DNA of 64,000 nt from Salvia splendens (GCF_004379255.2 NC_056039.1:23325883-23389882), one strand, 5' to 3'. Shown: positions 44,544 through 54,850, counted from the stretch's first letter. Notes: generated by a model from the letters alone, not told the origin. A program made the numbers and translations.

Positions 44544-45996
44544 GTTGAAGGGGTTGGCAGCGGAAGCGTGCGTTCAATATCCGATCACATGAATTTGATC
44601 TATTTAGCAGATTGTTTAGACAAATTCTATTCGCGCAATTTTCACATGTATCATGCTCATAACTTGAATTAAAACATGTTTTAGCATATAAAATCCCTAA
44701 AACATGCTTACTATGGAATTAGCCAATTTACCTCGTTGATTCAATCAAGAATAGATGATGGCTAGCTCCGTCTCCACGTGAAGATCTTCAATACAATACC
44801 TCAGATCTTCTGACTGGTGTCCCAGACTATACGTCGATATTTGTGTGGGCAAATCTCACCAACGTATTAGGACTTGAATAACGAAGACAGAACCCAGATC
44901 ACGGAGGAAGGCAATTTTCGATTTCTCTCTCTCAAAGGAGTGGACGAAAATTTATGAGTGGAAAAAGGTGTATTTTCTGTCTCCTTTATTCTCCTATTTA
45001 TATAAGTCACATATTGGGCCCAGTCAGGGATCTAAGGAAGAATTTGGATCAGGCCTCACCCAATTAGCTTTTTACTAATTAAATTGAACCAACAATTTAA
45101 TATAAGCTTATATTGGAATATTACAAGCAGCCACTATAGAAGTAATATTGCACTGCCTTTCCAAATCTGAAATTATAAGTATTCCGGGTTTCCTTTATTC
45201 GCGTTCAATTTATTTCCCGTGCTTAAGATAGAAACATCCATTAATTAATTATTGTCTGCTAATATATTTTATTCTCCAAGAGTGGACTTAGCAAGAAACT
45301 CTTATTTATTATTCATAGAGTAATTAAACTCCAACTAGCTAGGTTCCGAATAATAAAACCTTGTTTCGAGCTCCTCTTGTGGATGTTATCAAACGAGACT
45401 CTCCTCGCGCACGTTTCAACATAATAACAATCCTAGCACCTCTAGATAATGATCACCACTACCCAATATACCTGGATCGTTGGGTTACGAAAAGCCCGCA
45501 CCTTTGGTAAGTCAAAGTAGTGGATACTCATTATCGTATGCTCAATGCTAATGTACATTGATTAAGAAATTAATTATCAAGACCTCGTCTTTCAGTAGAT
45601 AGCATAAAGACTCGTCTTGCTGTTAGATCCATTAAGTGCTATAACACACCAACGTCATCTTATTTCAATAAGGCTTAGAAATAATCGGATTGACATTGCA
45701 ACCTTTTGCGATAGGTAGTCTAGGCCTATCTAGGTTGTGAAATTCTTATTTTTCTTTGTTTAGAACTGACCGTGTTACCTTAAATTGGACGACGCCCACA
45801 GCCGGTCTACTAAAACAAAGACTTAGACTTTGTTACGTTTGCTTATACATTTAAATATGCAATAAACAACCATTAAATGTAAAACATAACAACATTATGA
45901 CAAAAATAATCTGTTGCATTTATTGGAAAATAACCATTAGAGTTTTACAGTATGCAATCACTCGAAAGGTGATTTCTAGTATACAAAACCCTAACA
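44544..45996 (-). repeat. 5' LTR of the copia element
   Basis: On the minus strand it reads TGTTAGGGTTTTG...CCCCTTCAAC, 1453 bp, and is followed by the primer-binding site. It differs from the left LTR by scattered substitutions and a 16-bp deletion. It would carry the active promoter. Confidence 0.92.
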
Positions 45997-46455
45997 CCCA
46001 CCTCATTAGGGAGAAAAGACTTTCCAAAATTAGAAAGTGCATATTCTTGTGGGACGGACTAAAAAGGAAAGAGTGCATATTCTTGAGGGGCGGAGGGTGT
46101 ATTATACTTAGATTTTATAAAAAAAATTAAATTTTCAATTATTTAATTTTATTATTTAGATTGAATAGAACTATACTTTAATTTTATTATTTTGATTAAG
46201 AAAAGAATTGTTTTAATTTGATAATTTTTTATTTTATCGTGTAATATCATGTTTAACTCGTATGATAGCATCATATTTTAGTCGTTATCGTGTCGTGTTA
46301 AGCTACCTTACTATCATTAACAGAGGGTTGACTTTTTTTAGCTACACGATAACACGCACGAATCCTACACAAACCCGTTGGGTTAGGTCGATAATGGGTT
46401 GACACGATTACGACCCAACCCATGTATAGTGCATTATACTACTTTATAAAACCTA

Positions 46456-46972
46456 CTCCTTTCGTTCCACTATAAGTGATACATTTATTTTTCACATGTG
46501 TTTTGGGAAAATGTTATAAATAGTTAAAGTGGAGAGAAAGTAAAGTAAGATAAAAGAACGATGTAGATTATAGTTTCTTATACATTATTCTCTCTTTTAC
46601 TTTACTTTCACTCTACTTTACAAAAGTGGATTTAATTTGGATAATTATACCAAAACAATTAATTAAATCGAAGAAACAAAATACTATTTCAAATAATTAG
46701 GAGGGCCGAAAAATTTCAAATAAAATGGCTAGAAAAATATGCATGATCCCATTTAATTTAATTCACACATTGGAACATAATTCGTATTATTCCACATAAC
46801 TCACAACAACTAATTCCACGTAATTAACTCAATCACATAGAAAATCAATTTCCATAAAAGAAATTCCCATTCAACATCCACACTAATAAAAACAGAAGTC
46901 GCAAATTTTTCGGGGTGCTACAATAACTGTAAACAAGCAGGGGATTCCATACATTTCAAAACGGAAGGAGCG
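46456..46972. mobile_element. MITE split by an LTR fragment
   Basis: The left end is CTCCTTTCGTTCCACTATAA after TA. It continues with the same AGTTAAAGTGGAGAGAAAGT and ATTATTCTCTCTTTTACTTT words as the MITE at 15540. The right end is CATTTCAAAACGGAAGGAGC before TA. The middle is replaced by LTR sequence at 46626-46922. The stretch from 46100 to 46455 is AT-rich, with GGTTGACACGATTACGACCC-type repeat words, and holds no gene. Confidence 0.6.
46626..46922 (-). repeat. Inverted 5' fragment of the LTR family at 29373
   Basis: On the minus strand it starts TGTAGCACCCCGAAAAATTT at 46922. It then follows the 29373 LTR (GGATCATGCAT, TTTTTCGGCC, GATTTAATTAATT, TTATCCAAATTAAATCCA) for about 290 bp, then stops. 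It is a degraded relative rather than a copy. Confidence 0.65.
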
Positions 46973-47645
46973 ATAATTCAGCGGGATATTCATTAAAACC
47001 GATTGACCTTCCATCCAATCACTCTCTCTCTCTCACAATACATCTATCATCCCTCAACCCACGATCAAAACCCTTTCTCTCTCATTTCTAGACCCTAGCC
47101 GTTGCAAAATCGGAGAAACTTCACTGGAAAAGTCGATTTCTGCCGGATTAACGCCTTTCGTTCAACGCAGCAACGTTTTAATCGGTGGAAGATTTGCAAT
47201 CGACAATAAGGTCGGGTTCCAAAGTTTTGATTTTTGGTAATAGAGTAGTCCCGGAGTCGATTTTAGCCGTAAAAATACCATAAAGTTGACGATTCAGAGT
47301 TTTCTACTAAATGCGGTCACTATTTTGGCAAACATTTGGTCGAGTTGATTGGTAAATCATAACAACTTGTTCATTTGTTGTAGGTTTCTCTTCCTTATTC
47401 TCTCCTTTTAGTTCATCACTGCTTTAGATGTGTGTATTGGTCGATTTTAGTTATCCGACACACTCTTACGATTTTTTAACATATGCTGTCGATTTTTCTG
47501 TAAAGCATGAAATCGTGTGCATTTTTGCTAGGGTTCTGTCCATTATTGAAGTTTAGGTAATTAATAGTTTACAATTATGTATTGGGCGATTTGGTAGAGA
47601 AAATCTTATCCGATTTTAATTTTTGGTTCGTCTCACAAATCCAGA

Positions 47646-48439
47646 ATGACGAAAAGAGGTCGGCCTTTCAAAAGCCAACCCACCCAGACTGCAGGTGAGC
47701 AATCTCTTGCATTTGCCTTTTGAATTCTTGGAGTATTTGTACATTATTGTAGGGATTGGTGTACATTATGTTTTTTGTTTGAAGTTACATCAATCGGTTA
47801 CATAAAATGCTTGTAATTGAGTGAATGTTATATTCATTTGTGCATTATTTGATGTCATTTGTACAATGTTGTAGGGAGTGGTGTACATTATGTTTTTTTG
47901 TTTTAAATTACATCAATCGGTTTCGTAAAAGGTCAATGGTTGAGATAATGTTATATTCATTCGTGCATTATTTACTTCCTTTTGTATATTATACAGTTAG
48001 TAGTGTGCATTATATAATATTAATGCGATACATTATTGATTTTTGGACAGCAGCGAAGCAGCCTAGGTTGGACATTGACGAAGCGGTGGATGATGTTCTT
48101 CCAATTGCGATTGCGCAAAAGTTCAATGAGAGATTGGCTGAGCAAAGGGCCGAGACGAGTACCTCTCATGAAGACATAGAGAAAAGGAAGCCGAGGGGGA
48201 AGAAAGTCGACCATCTCAACTGTCGACGGACCCCAACCGAGTTCCTGAACTGTTTAAAAAGCCTAACTCCACGGCAGAAGGAAGTCGTTCATGAACTGGG
48301 TTTCAAAGCTATCCTCCATTTCAACATAAAGGAGATTCCGGGATACATAGCCGACTTGTGGTGGATGATGTTTTTGATAACTCATGTTGGAAGGGAAAAT
48401 AGTCGACTTGTGGCTTGGTCTGTTTTGAACAATATCTAG
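47646..48439 (+). pseudogene. N-terminal fragment of a TE-associated gene with AT-hook
   Basis: Exon 1 (47646-47694) encodes MTKRGRPFKSQPTQTA with an AT-hook core (KRGRPFK). It ends at a good donor (GCAG|GTGAGC). Exon 2 (48051-48439) follows TTTTTGGACAG and reads AAKQPRLDIDEAVDDVLPIA, then RRTPTEFLNCLKSLTPRQKEVVHELGFKAIL. This helical block resembles the N-terminal part of the long proteins carried by Ulp1- or PMD-bearing plant transposons. After IADLWW the frame drifts and ends. A CT-rich leader (47015-47100) precedes it. The intron contains a duplicated ~122-bp segment (47738-47985). Family assignment is tentative and the remaining exons are absent. Confidence 0.5.
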
Positions 48440-48922
48440 TGTGTTGAACTTCTTGCAAACAGAATCATATTTTGGTACTAGTGTATGATGTCATTAACAC
48501 AAAACATATAATGGATGTAAAGTACCGAATAATGTCACGTTACTGCTTAATAATGTAAAAAGGGAAGAAAATAATGTAGAACAAGTTAACTGGATTTTAA
48601 TATTAATGTACAACAAAAATGAATAGAAATTGTATAATGGATGTAATTAACCGAATAATATACAGAATGAGCTTATTAATGAACTGTACTGGAATAATAA
48701 TGTACAGTAAGTTAAGTCCTTGTGAACAATAATGAACAACTTCATGAATAATAATGTACGTTAATAGTTTAATAATGCAATGTTATAATGTATAATGTAC
48801 AGAATGTGTCTAATAATGAACTATACTCGAATAATTGTGTACAGTAAGTTAAGTGGTTGTAAACAATAATGTACAACTTCATTAATAATAATGTACATTA
48901 ACAGATTAACAATGTAAAATTA
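48440..48922. other. AT-rich spacer with repeated AATAATGTAC words
   Basis: The words AATAATGTACA, AATAATGAAC and GTACAGTAAGTTAAG recur more than ten times, with an approximate 100-bp duplication (48690-48760 and 48820-48890). No gene is seen. The stretch lies between two oppositely oriented TE-gene fragments. Confidence 0.6.
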
Positions 48923-49375
48923 TTATGCATAAAATATTGACAGTGGTAGGACTAATAAGACTAAGACAACGAATTGAATAATAAGATTAAACCGAAAAAC
49001 AAAATACATCAACATTTCCTTCAACACCTTAAAGGTAAGTGTGGGGCCTATATTAGCCTTAGAACAGTCAAGAATGAATTTGTGATGTACATCATCCAAC
49101 TTTCGATTAAGTGCCATAAAATGTTGATTCTCTAACTCAACCATATAATGGTTATGAACCTCGTTGAACTCCTGAATAATATAACCCGGAAGTCCTCCTT
49201 CCGAGAAGAACTTGAACGATATAATCGCTTTACAACCACAACACTTGGATAACCGTATGCGTTTCATAGAAAAACCAGAATGTGCATTCAATTGGTCATC
49301 CTCGTTCGACTTCTTGCTGTCTTCCCTATTGCATATAACATAATACCAAGTGGTAACACCGTCCGTCTTCCTCAT
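48923..49375 (-). pseudogene. FAR1-type DNA-binding domain fragment
   Basis: The frame reads TTWYYVICNREDSKK, then RIRLSKCCGCKAIISFKF with the Cys cluster, FNEVHNHYMVELENQHFMALNRKLDDVHHKFILDCSKANIGPT and FKVLKEM. These are FAR1/FHY3-family motifs, a WRKY-GCM1-like zinc finger derived from Mutator-type transposases. The C-terminal end is hydrophobic read-through of AT-rich DNA, so the true coding ends near 49020. The MULE catalytic domain is not seen. The frame faces the AT-hook gene fragment to its left (convergent). Confidence 0.7.
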
Positions 49376-49520
49376 TCCTTATTTGCGCATATTATAAAAC
49401 AGCGCAGGCATATACATCGTAAAACGTGAAAGCAAAATCTAGTCATTGGAACTTCTGACCAACGACGGGCTTAATTCTGGAGAACATTCAGGTACAACCA
49501 CCACTGTATAAAATCACAAA

Positions 49521-50135
49521 AAACGGCTCAGCAAACATATACATTACATATTAGAAATCGTCCATTAAAGAGTCAATAAAAACCATTACACAGTAATATA
49601 TGCACATTATGTTTATCAGTTAAAACTACTCCCTAGCCGAGATGATATCTAAACCCTAGATGATTGACTGAAACTCGTTCACTTTAGCGATGATTGTGTT
49701 ACTTACTAGGTATTATACCCTAGCCCCAAGGATTGATAAACCCTTGGAGAATAAATGAAACGTGCGTCAAATAATAAAAAATTGTCAATCTTATATTACT
49801 TAAGAAATTGTGTAACACAACCAAACAAAACGGCTCATAAAACATATACATTGCAGTTCACACATCGTCCATTACAGAGTCAATAACATCCATTACCCAG
49901 TAATATTTGTACATTATGTTTATCAGTTAAAACTACTCCCTAGCCGAGATGATATCTAAACCCTAACGGAATGCCTGAAACTCGTGGACTTTGGCGACGG
50001 TTGTGTTACTTACTACATACTAGACCCTAGCCCCAAGGATTGATAAACCCTTGGGGAATACATGAAACGTGCGCCGAAAAATCAAACACGGCCAATCTTA
50101 AACTAAACCCTGAAATTGTATAACACATATAAACA
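49521..50135. repeat. 307-bp tandem duplication
   Basis: Copies start at 49521 and 49828 with AAACGGCTCA, and a third start is at 50136. Shared blocks include AAAACTACTCCCTAGCCGAG and CCCCAAGGATTGATAAACCC. They are diverged by scattered changes. No reading frame is conserved. From 50136 to 50488 the minus strand looks like a leader region of the FAR1 fragment, and no other gene is seen. Confidence 0.85.
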
Positions 50136-50879
50136 AAATGGCTCAGAAAACCTTATTGCAATGAACAATTACTCCACCAAATCGGTTTTTAAGTGAACAA
50201 ATCAGTTTAATAATCAACATAGGAACAAATTAAATTACCTTCTTCCATTGTTGAAGAAAACGAAAAGGATGCACGACTGCTCCAATAAAAGCGATTTTGT
50301 ACGAGGAAAAAATGAGGAAATTTTAGAGACAATGTGTCGAACAGCGGTTGTCTTCAATGGAGAATGTTTGGAGAAGAAATGATGAAAGAGAAGAAATATT
50401 TGTGTAATTCCAGAACAAAACCGCTGCTGTCTTTTGATGGAGAAAATTAAGCAACTTACCATAACCAACTCAAATGTATATATATATATATAGGGTCATG
50501 ATCTATGGCAAACACCTCTTAACCATATAACTAGAGAACAAATAATAGCCACAAGATCAAAAAAATCAAGGGCTAGTATTAATTTTTGAATTTAATGAGA
50601 TATTAGTTCCCTCAATCACAAATTTACTCCACAATAATAAGGCGGGGGTATAATGGTCATTGCACATCCAAAATTAGATTACATCATTGGCATTTGAAAA
50701 AGAAACCGCATTCTTCTCTTCTCCTCCTCTTCCTTCTTCTGCAAAATAGTTCTCAGCTCTCCTACCGCCGATTCGTCCGATTGAAGAGGAATTCGATTGG
50801 AAATTATCAATATTTTCGCGATTCAAGTGACTCTCTTTCCCCGACGAAGGAATCTGCATCGGTGTCTCCAATCATCACT

Positions 50880-51056
50880 CTTCCAGCGGCCAACAACACC
50901 GCCACCGTCAACAAGGCGGCGGCGGCGCTCCGGAAGGAGCTCATCGCGGTGATCAAGGAGAAGAAGGAGGCGATGGCCAAGGGAGGGCCGCTCTACGACA
51001 TCTTGTCGCACATGATCGTGGCATCTGACCCCGAGCGGGAACACACAGATCTATGA
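50880..51056 (+). pseudogene. Captured cytochrome P450 fragment (CYP716/CYP85-clan-like)
   Basis: The frame reads TLPAANNTATVNKAAAALRKELIAVIKEKKEAMAKG, then GPLYDILSHMIVASDPEREHTDL and a stop. The RKEL.A.IKEKK...DILSHM..ASDP pattern is the region before the I-helix in CYP716-type triterpene oxidases and related clan-85 P450s. Heme-binding, I-helix and K-helix regions are absent. The GC content is far above the element's AT-rich ends. The upstream in-frame part (from 50694) looks like a leader. It is probably a fragment picked up from a host gene. P450 identity is likely; the subfamily is a guess. Confidence 0.5.
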
Positions 51057-51292
51057 TATAATTTAGCCTGCATTTCCCAATTTATCTTCTGTTTTTCTTA
51101 GTTTTGATTTCCTTTAATTAGGGAATTAACATTAGGTGATAAGTTATCGTTGCAATTTTTATGATGGGATGTAGTGTAGTATTTGAATTTTGTGAGATTT
51201 TAGCTATGCATTTCAGATGTAGCCCATTTCTGTTTCTTCTTGCTCTGATCTAATTATAATATCAATGTTGAATTGTCCCAAAAATAATCATG

Positions 51293-52170
51293 CTAAGAGT
51301 GAAGAGTGAAGTAAAATCATGCTAAGAGTGATGTGTTTTGTAAACAAGAGTGAAGTAAAATCAGAACAAGAGTGATGTGTTTTGTGAACAAGAGTGAAGT
51401 AAAATCAGAACAAGAGTGAAGTGAAATCAGAACAAAAGTGATGTGTTTTGTGAACAAGAGTGAAGTGAAATCAGAACAAGAATGATGTGTTTTGTGAACA
51501 AGAGTGAAGTAAAATCAGAACAAGAGTGATGTTTTGTAAACAAGAGTGAAGTAAAATCACAATAAAAGTGATGTGTTTTGTGAACAAGAGTGAAGTAAAA
51601 TCATAATAAGAGTGATGTGTTTTGTGAACAAGAGTGAAGTAAAATCAGAACAAGAGTGATGTGTTTTGTGAACAAGAGTGAAGTAAAATCAGAACAAGAG
51701 TGATGTTTTGTAACAAGAGTGAAGTAAAATCAGAACAAGAGTGATGTGTTTTGTGAACAAGAGTGAAGTAAAATCAGAACAAGAGTGAAGTGAAATCAGA
51801 ACAAGAGTGATGTGTTTTGTGAACAAGAGTGAAGTGAAATCAGAACAAGAGTGATGTGTTTTGTGAACAAGAGTGAAGTGAAATCAGAACAAGAGTGATG
51901 TGTTTTGTGAACAAGAGTGAAGTGAAATCAGAACAAGAGTGATGTGTTTTGTGAACAAGAGTGAAGTAAAATCAGAACAAGAGTGAAGTGAAATCAGAAC
52001 AAGAGTGATGTGTTTTGTGAACAAGATTGAAGTGAAATCAGAACAAGAGTGATGTGTTTTGTGAACAAGAGTGAAGTGAAATCAGAACAAGAGTGATGTG
52101 TTTTGTGAACAAGAGTGAAGTAAAATCAGAACAAGAGTGATGTTTTGTAAACAAGAGTGTAGTAAAATCA
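51293..52170. repeat. Two-flavour 22-bp tandem array, about 40 units
   Basis: Two 22-bp units alternate: AACAAGAGTGAAGTRAAATC+AG and AACAAGAGTGATGTGTTTTG+TG. They share their first 11 bases and differ in the second half. Occasional AA runs break the strict alternation, and a few units are shortened to 20 bp (ATGTTTTGTAA). No spacers separate units, so this is not a CRISPR array. It lies wholly within the inverted-repeat element. Confidence 0.95.
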
Positions 52171-52695
52171 CAAGATACATCAGTAACATTAAACGTAGAC
52201 GGAAACTAACTATATCGAAGACGAATCTTAGAGCCTATAGCCACCGCGCCCCGCTCTTGTTCCGAAACTCCGCTTCTCTTCTACGGCAGCTCATCGTTGC
52301 GTCTCCTTACCCGCCGACGCTGATTCCGGTGAGTCCGACGTAGAGGTAGGTTTTGATTTGGGGTTTTTTCAGCATTGGCGCGACGATTGAATCCGCCAAC
52401 AGCCCCTCCGCCCGATCGCCTTTGCCAGCTCCCCCACCGCCGCCAGTATCCTCTCCGGCGCCACCCCCAACTCAGAATTACGATTTGGAAGAAGAAAGGA
52501 TCGCAGATTTGGAAGATTTCGCGTAATTTGATCGCATGTTTTAATTCAAAAAGTAATTTCCAAAAATACCCTCAGCATATTTTATTTTATTAAAATTAAT
52601 AATATTTGTTCCATTAAGATGTGTGGCTGAGATTTGTTCTCTAGTTATACCCTTAAAAATAGTTATATCTTGATCACTACCCTATATATATATAT

Positions 52696-53069
52696 GGTTG
52701 CGTTAAAGATAGAACCATTCTTAAGTGTAGAACCTAGAATTCTACATATTTTATTCATTGGATGAGGAAAAAATGACGGTCAAGATTAAAAATCATACAT
52801 ATTAGACTATGTTTTCACGACATTCCGGACTCAACATGTGAAAAAACTCACATGTTGATGGAAGAATGAATGAAACGAAGAAGAGTCCATGCATGCTTTA
52901 TTTTTTCACTTCTCTGCATTCACCCATTAATAATAGTTTTGGTTGTAATGGGAAGTTGCTGTGCAAATCAACACCATTGGATTAAAAGATCTAACGACCT
53001 CCGTTTGGCATTTGTTCTACGTTTAAGAATGGTTCTACGTTTAAGAATGGTTATATCTTGATCACAATC
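52696..53069. mobile_element. Second (TA)n-bounded MITE, adjacent
   Basis: The left end GGTTGCGTTAAAGATAGAAC...CCATTCTTAAGTGTAGAAC is inverted at the right as GTTCTACGTTTAAGAATGG and TTATATCTTGATCAC. (TA)n flanks both sides, and the left tract is shared with the larger element. The right arm has the repeated word TTCTACGTTTAAGAATGG. It is 374 bp with no coding. Confidence 0.7.
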
Positions 53070-53255
53070 ATATATATATATATATATATATATAATCAAT
53101 AAAAATAAAATTTAGTGGCTGATAGTTAAAATTAAACATATCACAACTAACAATTATTTAAAAGTATAAAACTAAACACAAATTATTAATTTGTGTGGAC
53201 AAAAAATTATAGATTTAATGTATAACAACAATTAATGTTCGCAATATTTCATTTA

Positions 53256-53328
53256 AGATCATGTGGTAGAGTGGCAGAGATGTTGGTATCTTACCTAGAG
53301 GTCTATGGTTCAATCCCCTCTAGTCTCA
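53256..53328 (+). repeat. tRNA-derived sequence (SINE head or tRNA pseudogene)
   Basis: An A-box-like TGGTAGAGTGG (53263) and a good B box GGTTCAATCCC (53307) are spaced 44 bp apart, as in tRNA genes and tRNA-derived SINEs. I could not fold a sound acceptor or anticodon stem, so a functional tRNA is unlikely. No SINE tail or flanking duplication was identified. Confidence 0.5.
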
Positions 53329-53349
53329 TATTTTAAACAAGCATTTTAA

Positions 53350-53512
53350 ACATAAAAACCGGTTCATGGTTTCCGGTTCAACCGCTCTGACCGGACTGTT
53401 CAAGGCGGCCTAGCATACTAACGGTTTTTGGGGCCCAACCGGACCGGACCAGCTGCCGGTCCGACCGGTCGAACCGGTCAGTCCGGTCTGGTTTTTAAAA
53501 CATTGATCTATA
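53350..53512. mobile_element. Possible hAT-type MITE fragment
   Basis: It is dense in CCGGTTCAACC, GGACCGGACC and GACCGGTCGAACCGGTC words and ends GGTTTTTAAAACATTG. That last word, complemented, is like the start of some plant hAT MITEs. The left end is not certain. Confidence 0.4.
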
Positions 53513-54562
53513 CTATCTTTTTTAACTACTTAGAATTTATTTTTTGGGTATACAATTAAGAATGTCATTCAACTCCTTTGAAATGCAAGATTTCCATTTA
53601 ATTTTAGTCAGATTCACGCGTGCTACTAATTAGCGATATGTTTATGTATTTTGTTTTATTTTTCAATTGCTATTATTTTCTCTCTTGATCACTTTGATAA
53701 TATTTTACTATTTGCGACAATCTGTTTTTTTATGAGTTAGAATATTGGATTGGATAGAAAGTAACACATAAGATCACTTTTGACTCGAATAGCCTGTGGG
53801 TTAGCTCGAAATCCGAAGATTTGGGATTATGGCCGAAAATTTATAACCCGAAAAATTCACAACCCAAATAACCCGTACCCTAATAGCCCGACAACCCGAG
53901 TTGATTAGCCCAATTAACATTCCTATAGACTATGCTAGGAAATCATCAGTGAAATAATGTAAATTTGTGGAACCAAATATAATTTCCAATATAGTTGGAC
54001 AAATAATTAGGAAATTAATTTACATCCATTCTATATCTTGAGACTAGACACTTGGCATGAAAACATTTGGATCCAAACTTATAACTGCAAGTGATTGCAA
54101 TATGATGATCGTAAGATTGAAAATAATTATTTACCCATCGATGATCTCATTATTGCAATATTTATAATTCCATGTCATTCGCTGTTTCATTAAAAAAACG
54201 TGTTTTTTAAAAATAAAGTACATAAAGCTACAATGCATTTTTCTTTTCTTTTTAAAAATATTTATTGGTACCTTTTATGGGAGTACTATCTTATTTTGTG
54301 GATATGCTTGTTGCATTATTATGTTGTTTTTACATTAAAGTTAGTTTTAGTACCTAAAACGTGTGGCATATTTTTCCCTTTTGGATGACCACATTATTAA
54401 TTTTATTCTTTGGGCATTTTTTTTTATTTTATCCTCATTATGCATGCCTATTTATAAATAAATCGAATATGATCCATCATAATGAAACTAATCAATATTC
54501 TATCAATTTTTATTAAAATTTGTGATACATTTAGGACGTGCACTATTTAGGGATGAAGAGTA
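53513..54562. other. Intergenic AT-rich DNA, no gene seen
   Basis: The stretch contains AACCCGA-type simple words around 53780-53900 and otherwise AT-rich sequence. The open frame at 54200-54388 is low-complexity and has no supporting features. Confidence 0.5.
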
Positions 54563-54784
54563 CTTCCTCCGTTCCATGTTAATTAAGTCATTTTTCTATT
54601 TTGGAAATTTCCAACATAATTGAGTCATTTGTATTTTTGGTAGAACGTAATCCTCTCTCTTACTTTGTTCTCTCTTCATCTCTCTTACTTTATTATCTCA
54701 TACTTTAGTCACCATCCACTTAAAACACTATTATTAATCCTCATGTCAAAAAGAAGTGTGTCTATTAACAAGGAACAGAGGGAG
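54563..54784. mobile_element. Stowaway MITE upstream of the ARM gene
   Basis: CTTCCTCCGTTCCATGTTAA at the left and the complement of AACAAGGAACAGAGGGAG at the right form the inverted repeats. TA duplications lie at 54561-54562 and 54785-54786. It is 222 bp. It ends about 60 bp before the likely TATA box of the ARM gene, so it lies in that gene's promoter. Confidence 0.85.
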
Positions 54785-54840
54785 TATAAGATAGTGGTAA
54801 TTATTTTTCTTGCACTAAAATAAAAATTAGATTTTCATAT

Positions 54841-54850
54841 TATATAAATA
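54841..54850 (+). promoter_or_regulatory. Probable TATA box of the ARM-repeat gene
   Basis: TATATAAATA lies 399 bp upstream of the ATG. A leader of about 370 bp, rich in CT and CA, would follow. It is the best TATA-like match in the region, but nothing else fixes the transcript start. Confidence 0.4.

Larger units (their letters stand above)
37063..45996 (-). mobile_element. Complete Ty1/copia retrotransposon, inactivated
   Basis: An 8.93-kb element in minus orientation, with two LTRs, a primer-binding site, gag, integrase, RT and RNase H in copia order. The 5-bp target duplication CCCAC is perfect (37058-37062 and 45997-46001). The coding region carries in-frame stops and at least one frameshift, so it is non-autonomous now. 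Confidence 0.95.
36938..46099. mobile_element. Stowaway MITE split by a copia element
   Basis: The left half (36938-37062) starts CTCTGTCCGTCCCCTTAGAA after TA. The right half (46002-46099) ends with AGAGTGCATATTCTTGAGGG and CGGAGGGTG before TA. The two ends are inverted repeats (AGAATATGCACT is shared). The CCCAC pentamer is repeated on both sides of the copia insertion. Without the insertion the MITE is about 0.22 kb. Confidence 0.85.
50489..52686. mobile_element. (TA)n-bounded inverted-repeat element carrying gene fragments
   Basis: The ends are inverted repeats of about 64 bp: TATAGGGT..TGATC at the outer edge and TATAACTAGAGAACAAAT about 40 bp inside, at 50526-50543 and, complemented, near 52635-52652. 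(TA)n tracts lie just outside both. Inside are a P450-like fragment (50880-51056), an 880-bp array of 22-bp repeats and a GC-rich exon-like segment (52230-52470, with donor-like TTCCGGTGAGTCC). No transposase is present. The design recalls Pack-MULEs and the Micron MITEs of rice, which sit in (TA)n, but the family is not identified. Confidence 0.65.

Noticed and set aside
51293..52170. CRISPR-like array
   Set aside because: Units are contiguous 22-mers with no unique spacers, in plant DNA with no cas genes. It is a minisatellite.
53256..53328. Functional tRNA gene
   Set aside because: Pol III boxes are present but acceptor and anticodon stems do not pair convincingly.
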